DNA of 52,399 bases, taken from an uncultured Akkermansia sp. GTDB lineage: Bacteria; Verrucomicrobiota; Verrucomicrobiia; Verrucomicrobiales; Akkermansiaceae. The position numbers were made by a program, and so were the translations under genes. The DNA is taken from assembly GCA_947626545.1 (NCBI GenBank), contig CANQSS010000010.1, forward strand, positions 1 to 52,399, written 5' to 3'. Below are positions 8,449 to 16,022 of this stretch, in pieces (positions within the stretch are counted from its first letter, which is position 1; every line of letters begins with the position of its first letter). The notes beneath the pieces are model-generated. The model was not told the origin of the DNA. It saw only the letters and a program-made list of their open reading frames with translations, and searched no databases.

Positions 8449-8489
8449 GCCGCACTCTTTTTCCTCCGATGAACACCGGAGAGTGCGGC
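8449..8489 (-). promoter_or_regulatory. intercistronic hairpin between trpG and rtcB
   Basis: Perfect 10-bp inverted repeat GCCGCACTCT / AGAGTGCGGC (8449-8458, 8480-8489) with a small inner CCG/CGG pairing. No U-run follows on the minus strand, so it is not an obvious intrinsic terminator; it may be a processing or stability site, or a partial terminator. Confidence 0.55.
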
Positions 8490-8502
8490 GTCTCCCCGGT
8501 CT

Positions 8503-9075
8503 TCAAGTGATGGTCATTGGAAAGTTAGCTATTAATTTGAGTCCTTCCGGTGTCAGGATGGATTCCGGATGATACTGCACGCCGACCCATGGTCTGTCTT
8601 TGTAGCGCATACTCATCACTTCGCCATCTTCATCCCGCGCGGTGACCTCCAGCAGCGGGTGACTTTGCGGCACCTTCACGACCAATGAATGGTACCGCCC
8701 AATCTGCATCGGCGAGGCTATGCCCTTGTAGAGTCCTGTGCCATCGTGCTCAATGGAACTCGTTTTGCCATGCATGACTTTCGGTCCTCGCACCACGGCG
8801 CACCCCGCGTGATAGCCCAGGCACTGGTGTCCCAAACAGACACCCAAGGTTGGGATATGATGCGGCAAGCGCTTCAGGAACTCCAGACAAAGCCCCGCAT
8901 GCTCCGGGTTGCTGGGTCCGGGCGAAAGAACCACGGCCTCCAACTCCGGCGAAGTCGCCAGCTCCAACACGCGAGGGTTGTCATTGGTGAGCACCAACGG
9001 CTCGCGTCCCGTGCGCATAAAATACTGCACGATGTTGTAGGAAAATGAATCGTAGTTGTCGATGAATAGCAGCAT
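8503..9075 (-). CDS. trpG: anthranilate synthase component II, glutamine amidotransferase
   Basis: Class I glutaminase that feeds ammonia to TrpE. 190 residues from MLLFIDNYDSFSYN; the frame extends upstream but the family starts here. The nucleophile is Cys80 in GVCLGHQ; His169/Glu171 are in VQYHPES; SPGP (51-54) forms the oxyanion region. The ATG is 14 bp after trpE. Such subunits can also serve PabB, but the trp context argues for TrpG. Confidence 0.93.
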   Translation of the reverse strand: MLLFIDNYDSFSYNIVQYFMRTGREPLVLTNDNPRVLELATSPELEAVVLSPGPSNPEHAGLCLEFLKRLPHHIPTLGVCLGHQCLGYHAGCAVVRGPKVMHGKTSSIEHDGTGLYKGIASPMQIGRYHSLVVKVPQSHPLLEVTARDEDGEVMSMRYKDRPWVGVQYHPESILTPEGLKLIANFPMTIT

Positions 9076-9089
9076 ATCGTTGGTAGAGT

Positions 9090-10490
9090 TTATTCTTCGC
9101 CGGTGTAGAGAATGGTGTCGATGATACGCCCCTTGTTGCGGCATTCCATCCACTCGTACTTGGGATCGGAGTCATACACGAGCCCCGCGCCCACCTGCCA
9201 GAACACGCGGCCGCCACGTCTCCACATGGAACGTATCGTGATTCCGGTGTCCAAATGCACGGTGTCATGATCCAGTCCGATCCAACCGATGCATCCGGCG
9301 TAAGGACCACGCGGCGCTTGTTCAATCTCGCGGATGATTTCCATGGCGCGCACTTTCGGAGCCCCGCTCACGGTTCCGGCCGGGAAAGTACCCGCCAGCA
9401 CATCCAACGCATCCTTGCCCGGAGCAAGTTGCGCCGTGATGCGGCTGGTCATGTGCATGACGTGGGAAAAACGCTCCACGTCCATGAGGCGCTCCACCTG
9501 CACAGATCCGCCCGTAGCCACGCGCCCCAAGTCGTTGCGCCCCAAATCCACGAGCATGACATGTTCGGCGCGCTCTTTCGGGCTGTCGAGCATCTCCGCC
9601 GCGAAGGCTTCATCCTCCGCCGCGTCCCTGCCCCGCCTGCGGGTGCCGGCAATGGGAGAAAGCAGCAGCTTGCCTCCCGTACACTGCACCATCACCTCCG
9701 GCGAAGCGCCGAACAGCTCCATGTCGCTGAAACGCATGTAAAACATGTAGGGAGAGGGATTGATGCTGCGCATGCCGCGGTACAGAGTGAAGCTGTCGCC
9801 CTCAAACGGAGCGCTGCACTGCGTGGCTCCCACTACTTGAATGGCCTCGCCATCGTGCAACATCTGCCGCACTTTCTCCACGCCGGCCTTGTAATCAGCC
9901 TCCGCCGGCACACGCTCTGTTTCACCCACGGCAAAGGTGCCGGGGTGGCAGTTCATCAGCACGGGCATGTTCACGATATCACGAGGCGCGCCAATGCTCA
10001 GTTGGTACAGCTTGTTGTATACGTGATCAAAGACCAGTACCGTAGCCGCCAGCGCCAAGTGGCTCTCCGCATCCGCCACGTCCAACGTCTGCGCCAACTT
10101 CGGCTGAAAGACCGCCGCCATCTCGTACCCCCAGTAACCGTACAGGGCGCGTGTGATGGGCGCCATCTGTGGGTTTTCCGGCACAATCCGCAAGCTTTGC
10201 ATGAGTGCGCGTAACCCTTCCATATAGGGCAACCCGTCATATTGCTTCAATGCGGCTACCGATGCATCATTTACCTGCACCGCTAACTTTCCTGCCTTGC
10301 AGGTAAGCTCGCACAGGTAATCCGTGGCGATCACGCTGTAACGACCCCAGCGCCCGTCCACTTCAGCGCTTTCCAGCAGGATAGCCTGCGGATTCTGACG
10401 GCTGATCTGCATGAACAAACGAATGGGGGTCTGCGTGTCGCCCTCTGCGAGGCGGCGGCAGCTCTGGGTAAGTTGTATGTTCGATGTCAT
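9090..10490 (-). CDS. trpE: anthranilate synthase component I
   Basis: Chorismate to anthranilate. 466 residues from MTSNIQLTQSCRRLAEG; a longer reading to 10541 would run through the attenuator stem. PIAGTRRRG has the Ala of TrpE-type enzymes rather than the Lys of PabB. Also GASPEVMV, LVDLGRNDLGRV, and TFPAGTVSGAPKVRAMEII. An LLES-like feedback segment (AILLESAEVDGRWGRYS, about 35-51) matches the Trp-binding region of TrpE. First structural gene after the attenuator. Confidence 0.93.
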   Translation of the reverse strand: MTSNIQLTQSCRRLAEGDTQTPIRLFMQISRQNPQAILLESAEVDGRWGRYSVIATDYLCELTCKAGKLAVQVNDASVAALKQYDGLPYMEGLRALMQSLRIVPENPQMAPITRALYGYWGYEMAAVFQPKLAQTLDVADAESHLALAATVLVFDHVYNKLYQLSIGAPRDIVNMPVLMNCHPGTFAVGETERVPAEADYKAGVEKVRQMLHDGEAIQVVGATQCSAPFEGDSFTLYRGMRSINPSPYMFYMRFSDMELFGASPEVMVQCTGGKLLLSPIAGTRRRGRDAAEDEAFAAEMLDSPKERAEHVMLVDLGRNDLGRVATGGSVQVERLMDVERFSHVMHMTSRITAQLAPGKDALDVLAGTFPAGTVSGAPKVRAMEIIREIEQAPRGPYAGCIGWIGLDHDTVHLDTGITIRSMWRRGGRVFWQVGAGLVYDSDPKYEWMECRNKGRIIDTILYTGEE

Positions 10491-10510
10491 TGTTGAAAAG
10501 AGGTACGAAA

Positions 10511-10546
10511 TAAAAAAGCGCTTCGGCTTTCCGGTGCCCAAGCGCT
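10511..10546 (-). terminator. trp attenuator terminator
   Basis: On the minus strand AGCGCTTGGGC...GCCGAAGCGCT followed by TTTTTTA, 21 nt before the trpE ATG. The upper part GGCACCGG (10538-10531) can instead pair with CCGGTTGCC (10594-10586), which lies just after the leader-peptide stop and would act as antiterminator. Confidence 0.8.
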
Positions 10547-10600
10547 CTGCGAACTTTCACGTGTTTGTGTACGTATTGTGCTTTCGGCAACCGGTCTTCT

Positions 10601-10672
10601 TTATGTATGGCTCCGCCACTGCCAACGCATGGACGGCAGCAAGCTCACCTTTTTTTCAGAGCGGTTGCACAT
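10601..10672 (-). CDS. trpL: trp operon leader peptide
   Basis: A 23-residue ORF ending MRWQWRSHT, with two Trp codons separated by one Gln codon and 7 codons before the stop. It lies upstream of an alternative antiterminator and a rho-independent terminator, the order expected for ribosome-mediated attenuation. The ATG at 10672 is preferred because the promoter at 10683-10710 would start transcription 3-4 nt upstream; an in-frame ATG at 10684 would give 27 residues. Confidence 0.75.
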   Translation of the reverse strand: MCNRSEKKVSLLPSMRWQWRSHT

Positions 10673-10682
10673 TTCGCCAGCC

Positions 10683-10710
10683 ATTTTAGTATCACCACCT
10701 ACCATAGCAA
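10683..10710 (-). promoter_or_regulatory. trp operon promoter
   Basis: Minus strand TTGCTA (10710-10705), 16 bp spacer, TAAAAT (10688-10683). It lies between repeat copy B and the leader peptide. Start predicted about 10676. Confidence 0.5.
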
Positions 10711-10740
10711 GTCTTTTTTTTGTCATACTTCGCTGTCCAT

Positions 10741-10977
10741 GGCAAACGCATTTGAGAGAAGTTGATCAGCAGAGAAATGACTCTTATTGACTGATATCAC
10801 TGTTTATACGTATCAAAAATTGTGACAAGCAGCGATTATTATGATGATGGCTCTAAAGGGATCTCAGCATACATTAATGATCCGAAAAATCTGCGCAACG
10901 CGCACATTATTAATAAATCGTACATCGTACATCGTAAATCGTACATAGGCAAACGCATTTTCTAATGCGGTTGCCCT
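10741..10977 (+). repeat. MITE-like dispersed element, copy B
   Basis: Starts ggcaaacgcatttgagag, ends tctaatgcggttgccct, with the conserved interior (tgatatcactgtttatacg..., gcgcaacgcgcacattattaat) and four CGTAMAT heptamers. Sits directly between the divergent trp and DUF805-miaA promoters. Confidence 0.8.
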
Positions 10978-10996
10978 GCGTTTGCCCTGGTGTGGC

Positions 10997-11025
10997 TTGA
11001 CACCTCGTGTCACGCATGCTTTAAT
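10997..11025 (+). promoter_or_regulatory. promoter of the DUF805-miaA unit
   Basis: TTGACA (10997-11002), 17 bp, TTTAAT (11020-11025); predicted start about 19 nt before the ATG at 11051. Confidence 0.65.
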
Positions 11026-11050
11026 TTCTCCACAGCACGAAAACTCACCG

Positions 11051-11644
11051 ATGAAGACAAGCCCCGATTCCTCTTCTGATTTCGTCGCCCATGCAAAGTA
11101 CGGCTTCACGCATTTCCTCACCTTCAGGGGGCGCAGCACGCGTCCTCAATTCTGGTGGTACTGCCTGTGTCTGTGGCTCATCAACACGGCCATCAGCATG
11201 CCTGCCAGTTTATTCATAAACGAACCAAAGGCATCCGGACTTGCCCCGGGTCAATCCTTTAATATCGCGCAAATTATTTGGCTCTCCCAACCTGCAAGCT
11301 ACAAGGTTTACATGGTGGTCAGCACCATCATCGGATTCATTCTGGGCATTTCATTGCTAGCCGCCGCAGTACGACGTCTGCACGATGCGGGTTATTCTGC
11401 GACATTGGCGTATATTGTGAGCATAGCAAGCATTCTCCTGACAGCTTATCTGCTTTTATTTTCCAAGTCCGATTTTGTTCTTTTGGTCACAGAAAATTCA
11501 ACGACTGCGGCGATCCTGTTGGCAACAGCTCTGTTGGCATATGTGGTCATGTTGGTCATGGGGATCATTGTGCTGGTGCGTCTGGTCATGCCATCTGAGC
11601 CACGAGACAACGCGTACGGACCGTACGTCGGCAGGGAAAAGTGA
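11051..11644 (+). CDS. DUF805 family membrane protein
   Basis: 197 residues from MKTSPDSSSDF; the open frame extends upstream through the promoter and is not used. Contains the DUF805 pattern: amphipathic FTHFLTFRGRSTRPQFWWY at the start, four hydrophobic helices, and AAAVRRLHDAGYSAT between helices two and three. Inner-membrane protein of unknown function. Paralogous to the protein at 4036-4761 but without its zinc-finger tail. Its stop overlaps the miaA start (TGATG). Confidence 0.8.
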   Translation: MKTSPDSSSDFVAHAKYGFTHFLTFRGRSTRPQFWWYCLCLWLINTAISMPASLFINEPKASGLAPGQSFNIAQIIWLSQPASYKVYMVVSTIIGFILGISLLAAAVRRLHDAGYSATLAYIVSIASILLTAYLLLFSKSDFVLLVTENSTTAAILLATALLAYVVMLVMGIIVLVRLVMPSEPRDNAYGPYVGREK

Positions 11645-12546
11645 TGTCCATGGAGGAACTCACTCCCATTTTTATTCTCGGCCCGACCGGCTGCGGCAAG
11701 AGCCAACTTGCCGTAGAATTAGCGGAGCGCATGGGATGCGCTGAAATTGTGAGCGCCGATGCCTACCAAGTGTACCGAGATATGCCCATTCTCACCGCGG
11801 CGCCACGAGCCGGTGAGTTGGGGCGCGTACCGCACCACCTCATCGGTTTTCTGGAGACCTGTGAAAACAATGATGCTGCCGCCCACGCACACCGCGCGGA
11901 ACAAGTCATAGCCGAAATTCAAACGCGTGGGAACCGTCCTATTGTCACCGGAGGCTCCGGGTTGTACGTCAAGTTTATTTCTCACGGCATCTCCCCTGCT
12001 CCACCGTCAGATGCCGCCCTGCGAGCCAAACTCAGCGCTCTTCCGCTGCAGGAGCTCGTGGCTCGTTTGAAAGAGGCGGATCCGGAAGGAGCTGCACACA
12101 CCAACTTACAAAATCCCCGCTATGTGGCTCGCAACTTGGAAATCGTGATGGCCGGCGGCAAGCCTCTCTCGCATTGGCAGAAAAATTGGCAGCACGCCCC
12201 GGCCGGTCCCGGGTTTGTCCTCACGCGTGAGACGCCAGAACTTGATGAGCGTATCGCGCGGCGTGCCCATAGCATGATTGAAGACGGCGTCGTGGACGAA
12301 GTGCGGGCGCTCGGTGAACTCTCTGTCACAGCTTCCAAAACTCTTGGTCTGAACGAGGTGCAATCCTTTATCGCTGGGGAAGTGACGCGCGACGAGTTGG
12401 AACAACGATTGACCCTCATCACTCGCCAATACGCCAAACGCCAACGCACTTGGCTGCGTCGCGAGTCATGGCTCACTTCCGTGGATGCGTGTCATGCCCC
12501 GGTCGAACGCGTCCTGCACGCGCTTTTCCAGGAAAACTGCACTTGA
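11644..12546 (+). CDS. miaA: tRNA dimethylallyltransferase
   Basis: Adds the isopentenyl group to A37 of UNN-reading tRNAs. 300 residues. P-loop GPTGCGKS at about 13-20, VSADAYQVYRDMPI (the family usually has DSxQvY), GGSGLYVK, NPRYVARNLEI and ITRQYAKRQRTWLR (nucleic-acid-binding region). Start at the ATG overlapping the preceding stop; an ATG two codons later is possible. The last six codons and the TGA are inside repeat copy C, so the natural C-terminus was altered by the insertion. Confidence 0.93.
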   Translation: MSMEELTPIFILGPTGCGKSQLAVELAERMGCAEIVSADAYQVYRDMPILTAAPRAGELGRVPHHLIGFLETCENNDAAAHAHRAEQVIAEIQTRGNRPIVTGGSGLYVKFISHGISPAPPSDAALRAKLSALPLQELVARLKEADPEGAAHTNLQNPRYVARNLEIVMAGGKPLSHWQKNWQHAPAGPGFVLTRETPELDERIARRAHSMIEDGVVDEVRALGELSVTASKTLGLNEVQSFIAGEVTRDELEQRLTLITRQYAKRQRTWLRRESWLTSVDACHAPVERVLHALFQENCT

Positions 12547-12846
12547 GAAGAAGTTAATCGACAGAGAAAATGCTCTCATTGTCTGATATCACGCCTTATA
12601 CGTATCAAAAATCATGACAACCAACGGTCACCATGATGACGACTCCAGAGGAATCTCTGCATACGTTAATGATCCGCCTCCCCTCGCAACGCACGCAAGC
12701 TTTGCAATCGTACATCGAAAGTTGACTCCCTGGCACCCCATTGCCAGTTCGCCCCTGCGGGGCAGCGCCTTCGCGCTGTCCATACGCACTTACAGCCGTC
12801 GTGCGTGTTGTACATAGGCAAACGCATTTTCTAATGCGTTTGCCCC
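12530..12846 (+). repeat. MITE-like dispersed element, copy C (with insert)
   Basis: The left end is degraded (aggaaaactgcacttgag against consensus agggcaaacgcatttgag); the right end is intact (hairpin ggcaaacgcatt/aatgcgtttgcc). About 100 nt extra replaces part of the heptamer array and contains two compact hairpins (gcccctgcggggc, agcgccttcgcgct). Direct repeats GCTTTTCC (12522-12529) and GCTTTTTCC (from 12847) abut it, as for a target duplication. Confidence 0.75.
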
Positions 12847-12855
12847 GCTTTTTCC

Positions 12856-12884
12856 TTGACACGTGCGCGTCTGCGGCGTATGTA
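12856..12884 (+). promoter_or_regulatory. ndk promoter
   Basis: TTGACA (12856-12861), 17 bp, TATGTA (12879-12884); predicted start about 16 nt before the ATG at 12907. Confidence 0.6.
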
Positions 12885-12906
12885 TTATCCCATCCACATC
12901 ACACCC

Positions 12907-13338
12907 ATGGAAGAACGGACTCTTATTCTTTTTAAGCCGGATTGCGTGCAGCGCAATCTCTCCGGGACGATTTTGCAACGCTTATTGGCAGAAGGCTTCA
13001 CGCTGCACGGCATCAAGATGATGAAACTAAATGACGAGGTATTACGCGAGCATTATGCGCACATTCTTGATCTGGTGATTGATGGTGAACCTCTCTTCCC
13101 GAAGCTGTCTGCCTTCATGCAGAGCAGTCCGGTGGTGGCGCTCATTCTCGGTGGCCCCGGTGTGGTCACCCGAGTGCGTTCCATTCTCGGTCCCACCAAC
13201 TCACAGAAGGCAGATAAGGGAACCATTCGCGGCGATTTCGGCACCGATAGCATGCTTAACGTCTGCCACGCCTCGGATTCTCCGGAAAATGCACGCATCG
13301 AAATTGATCGCTTTTTCCGCAAAGACGAGCAATTTTAA
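12907..13338 (+). CDS. ndk: nucleoside diphosphate kinase
   Basis: Balances NTP pools through a phospho-His intermediate. 143 residues, typical length, from MEERTLILFKPDCVQRNL. The catalytic His121 is in NVCHASDS; RGDFG and the final EIDRFF helix are family features. The longer reading from 12856 begins inside the -35 box and is rejected. Confidence 0.95.
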   Translation: MEERTLILFKPDCVQRNLSGTILQRLLAEGFTLHGIKMMKLNDEVLREHYAHILDLVIDGEPLFPKLSAFMQSSPVVALILGGPGVVTRVRSILGPTNSQKADKGTIRGDFGTDSMLNVCHASDSPENARIEIDRFFRKDEQF

Positions 13339-13353
13339 CCCGATTTTTCCGTA

Positions 13354-13764
13354 ATGCGCTCCCTTCTCATCGCCCTCGCCATAAGCACGGTCGGTCTTGT
13401 AAGCCCGGCAAATGCCCAAGCGCCCGCTCCCGCTGCCGTACCATCCCAAGTGGACAAGGTTCAAAATCCGGTGCTCAAGAAAGAGGTAAAAGCACTGGAG
13501 GAGGCAGCTGCACTGATGGAAGCAGTGAGCGACGAAGAAAGCGCGAAGAAGGCAGCTATCAAGATACGCAATCTTTTCCGTTCACTACCGCCTCCCACGA
13601 GCGGTTCCCAGGCAGATCTCGAAATATGGGCACGTGCTCAAAACCGCTTCAGCGCTCAGATGTGGCGCATCATCAAGGAACCTTACTTTCAATCGCAAAA
13701 AATGCAGGAGATCTGGACCCTCGTCACCGATCCGTACTCCCGCAAGGGCAGCGCGCCTAAGTAA
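13354..13764 (+). CDS. small secreted protein, unknown function
   Basis: 136 residues. Clear signal peptide (MRSLLIALAISTVGLVSPANA, cleavage after ANA), an Ala/Pro-rich stretch, then a charged helical region rich in Lys, Glu and Ala (VLKKEVKALEEAAALMEAV) and a C-terminal part with several aromatics (IWARAQNRFSAQMWRII). It starts 15 bp after ndk and is likely co-transcribed. I do not recognise the family. Confidence 0.7.
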   Translation: MRSLLIALAISTVGLVSPANAQAPAPAAVPSQVDKVQNPVLKKEVKALEEAAALMEAVSDEESAKKAAIKIRNLFRSLPPPTSGSQADLEIWARAQNRFSAQMWRIIKEPYFQSQKMQEIWTLVTDPYSRKGSAPK

Positions 13765-13776
13765 GCCCCTCCGGTC

Positions 13777-13997
13777 AGGGCAAACGCATTTGAGAGAGTT
13801 AATCAACGGAGAAAATACTCTTGTTGACTAATACTTTCGTTGATACGGATCAAAATTCGTGACAGCAGCGGTCATCATGATGACGGCTCTAGAGGAATTT
13901 CTGCATACGTTAATGATCCAAAAAAATCTGCGCAACGCGCACATTATTAATAAATCGCAAATCGCACATGGGCAAACGAATTTCTAATGCGTTTGCA
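13777..13997 (+). repeat. MITE-like dispersed element, copy D
   Basis: Left end agggcaaacgcatttgag intact; the heptamer array is reduced to aatcgcaaatcgcac; the right hairpin is decayed (ggcaaacgaatttctaatgcgtttgca). It begins 12 bp after the preceding stop codon. Confidence 0.75.
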
Positions 13998-14013
13998 CCG
14001 CTCCTTCGGTTCG

Positions 14014-14481
14014 TCAGCTTGAGCGCGAATTGCAGCGTAGGCGTCGTACAAGCACGCGATCCACACCCAACGGACCACTACCAGTGCCGATGAGTGCAAC
14101 AAAGCAGATCATGTAGAGCAGCGGCAGTTCGTTCTGTGGCCAAACGCTCTGATCACCATACACAAACACGGCTACCCAAAAATTGACAACGAGGACAAAA
14201 GAGGCCGCGCGCGTCAAAAAGCCAACAAGAATGGCCACGCTACAGAAGAACTCCGCGAACACGCAGAGGGCCAACGATGCCGTGGGCCCTATTCCCAGTG
14301 GATCCATCCATTCACTTCCTCTCCCGTCCATCAGCATCACCAATTTTCCCCAGCCGTGTGTGAGCATCAGCAGAGCGACTCCCACACGCAACACAAATAC
14401 GCCTACCTGAGTACGGTAAAGCAACGGTGCACTGATGATCCGGCACGCACTATCGCGACGGTTTGTCTCCTGTGGTCTCAT
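14014..14481 (-). CDS. DoxX family membrane protein
   Basis: 155 residues from MRPQETNRRDS, preceded by AGGG. Four predicted helices; VFVLRVGVALLMLTHGWGKL (about 25-45), then FAEFFCSVAILVGFLTRAAS and LLYMICFVALIGTGSGPLGVD match the DoxX/SURF4-like fold. Members are inner-membrane proteins, some linked to redox homeostasis; the role here is unknown. It lies 56 bp after hemL on the same strand and may share its transcript. Confidence 0.8.
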   Translation of the reverse strand: MRPQETNRRDSACRIISAPLLYRTQVGVFVLRVGVALLMLTHGWGKLVMLMDGRGSEWMDPLGIGPTASLALCVFAEFFCSVAILVGFLTRAASFVLVVNFWVAVFVYGDQSVWPQNELPLLYMICFVALIGTGSGPLGVDRVLVRRLRCNSRSS

Positions 14482-14537
14482 ACTGCCCTTTGATGCACAC
14501 CGCCCGCGCATCATTCAATGATTGTTTGCCGTCATAC

Positions 14538-15818
14538 TCAAACAAGTGAGGAAAGCGCGCGGCGTATGGCTCGTACCGTGGCGTCAATATCTGCCTCGGT
14601 GTGAGCCGTGCTAATGAAGCCTGTTTCGTATGGGGAAGGAGCTACGAAAATGCCTTGGTCGAGCAAGGAGAGGAAATAGCGCTTGTACTTCTCAAAATCG
14701 GAGGTCTGCGCGGTCTGCAAATCAACGACATCCTGCGCGGTGAAATGCAGGCAAAACATCGACCCGCTGCGTTTGAAGACAAAGGGGAGTTTGAGGTCGT
14801 GCAACGCAGCGCGCACTCCCTCTTCCAAGCGCGCACCGAGTGCTTCCAAACGCTCCCAAGCATGCGTACGTTCCAGCTCGCGAAGCTGTGCCAGACCGGC
14901 CGCCATAGCGAGCGGATTGCCACTCAGCGTGCCAGCCTGGTACACCGCCCCAAGCGGAGAAACGCAGTCCATGATCTCACGGCGTCCCCCGAAGGCGCCC
15001 ACGGGCAGGCCTCCGCCAATGATTTTGCCGAGCGTGGTGAGATCCGGCGTGATACCCAACTTGCCCTGCACACCGGCGGGCGAAATGCGAAAGCCGGTCA
15101 TCACCTCATCAAAGATCAGCAATGCGCCGCACTTTTCCGTGATCTCGCGCATGCGCTCCAGGTAGCCCGGTCGAGGCAGATAAAAGCCGGCATTCCCCGG
15201 AAACGGTTCCACAATGACGCCTGCGATCTCATGCCCCCGCTCCGCAAACGCGCGCTCCAATGCGGCCGTATCATTGAATGGCAATACCAGCGTGAGAGCC
15301 GCCAACTCGCGCGGCACACCCGCACTGTCCGGCTCACCGTGTGTGAGCGCGCCACTTCCCGCTGCGACCAACAGACTATCGGAATGCCCATGGTAGCAGC
15401 CCGCAAACTTGACGATGAGCGGCCGTCCCGTGTACCCACGAGCCAAACGCACGGCGCTCATAGTGGCCTCGGTACCGCTGTTGGTCATGCGTACTTTTTG
15501 GATGCTCGGCACCATGCGGCACACAGTTTCCGCCATCTCAACCTCCTGAGGCGTGGGTGTGCCAAAGCTCAGACCACGCTGCGCGGCTTGCGTCACCGCC
15601 TGCACCACCGCCTGAGGCGCGTGCCCCAAGATTGCCGGTCCCCACGTCCCCACGTAATCCACGTACTCACGCCCGGTCGTGTCGGTGAGATGCGCTCCCT
15701 GCGCCTTTTCCACGAAAAACGGTGCCCTCCCGAGCCTCCGGAACGCCCGTACCGGCGAGTTTACCCCACCCGGAATCACCCGACATGCCCGCTCGTATAA
15801 TCCCTCTGAGATTGACAT
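14538..15818 (-). CDS. hemL: glutamate-1-semialdehyde 2,1-aminomutase
   Basis: PLP enzyme making 5-aminolevulinate in the C5 haem pathway. 426 residues, family length. PGGVNSPVRAF near the N-terminus, GTEATMSAVRLARG, IFDEVMTGFR with the PLP Asp (about 237), and the PLP Lys265 in TLGKIIGGG. The start codon lies 6 nt after the -10 box, so the mRNA is predicted to be leaderless. Confidence 0.95.
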   Translation of the reverse strand: MSISEGLYERACRVIPGGVNSPVRAFRRLGRAPFFVEKAQGAHLTDTTGREYVDYVGTWGPAILGHAPQAVVQAVTQAAQRGLSFGTPTPQEVEMAETVCRMVPSIQKVRMTNSGTEATMSAVRLARGYTGRPLIVKFAGCYHGHSDSLLVAAGSGALTHGEPDSAGVPRELAALTLVLPFNDTAALERAFAERGHEIAGVIVEPFPGNAGFYLPRPGYLERMREITEKCGALLIFDEVMTGFRISPAGVQGKLGITPDLTTLGKIIGGGLPVGAFGGRREIMDCVSPLGAVYQAGTLSGNPLAMAAGLAQLRELERTHAWERLEALGARLEEGVRAALHDLKLPFVFKRSGSMFCLHFTAQDVVDLQTAQTSDFEKYKRYFLSLLDQGIFVAPSPYETGFISTAHTEADIDATVRAIRRALSSLV

Positions 15819-15824
15819 GCCGCC

Positions 15825-15853
15825 AGTATAGATTATTCCTCAACGCCCATCAA
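15825..15853 (-). promoter_or_regulatory. hemL promoter (leaderless)
   Basis: Minus strand TTGATG (15853-15848), 17 bp, TATACT (15830-15825), then 6 nt to the ATG at 15818, placing the predicted start on the A of the ATG. Confidence 0.7.
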
Positions 15854-15930
15854 GCCAATTCACGTTCTACTTCGAATGCTGCATGTTGCAAAATGAAATG
15901 CACAAAATATACGTGTGAGGGAATTCCCTC

Positions 15931-15958
15931 TTGCCAACCGCATTTTCGTCGCTATAAT
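15931..15958 (+). promoter_or_regulatory. promoter of the MATE exporter
   Basis: TTGCCA (15931-15936), 16 bp, perfect TATAAT (15953-15958). The leader of about 58 nt contains an AAGGAGG ribosome-binding site near 16004-16010. Confidence 0.65.
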
Positions 15959-16022
15959 GTGGCGCGGCTCATGATAAGTGACTTTTCAGCACAACGAGCG
16001 TGGGAAGGAGGTACGGACAGCC

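Noticed and set aside
14601..15800. 399-residue plus-strand ORF opposite hemL
   Set aside because: Shadow of hemL; no domain resemblance and Arg/His-rich.
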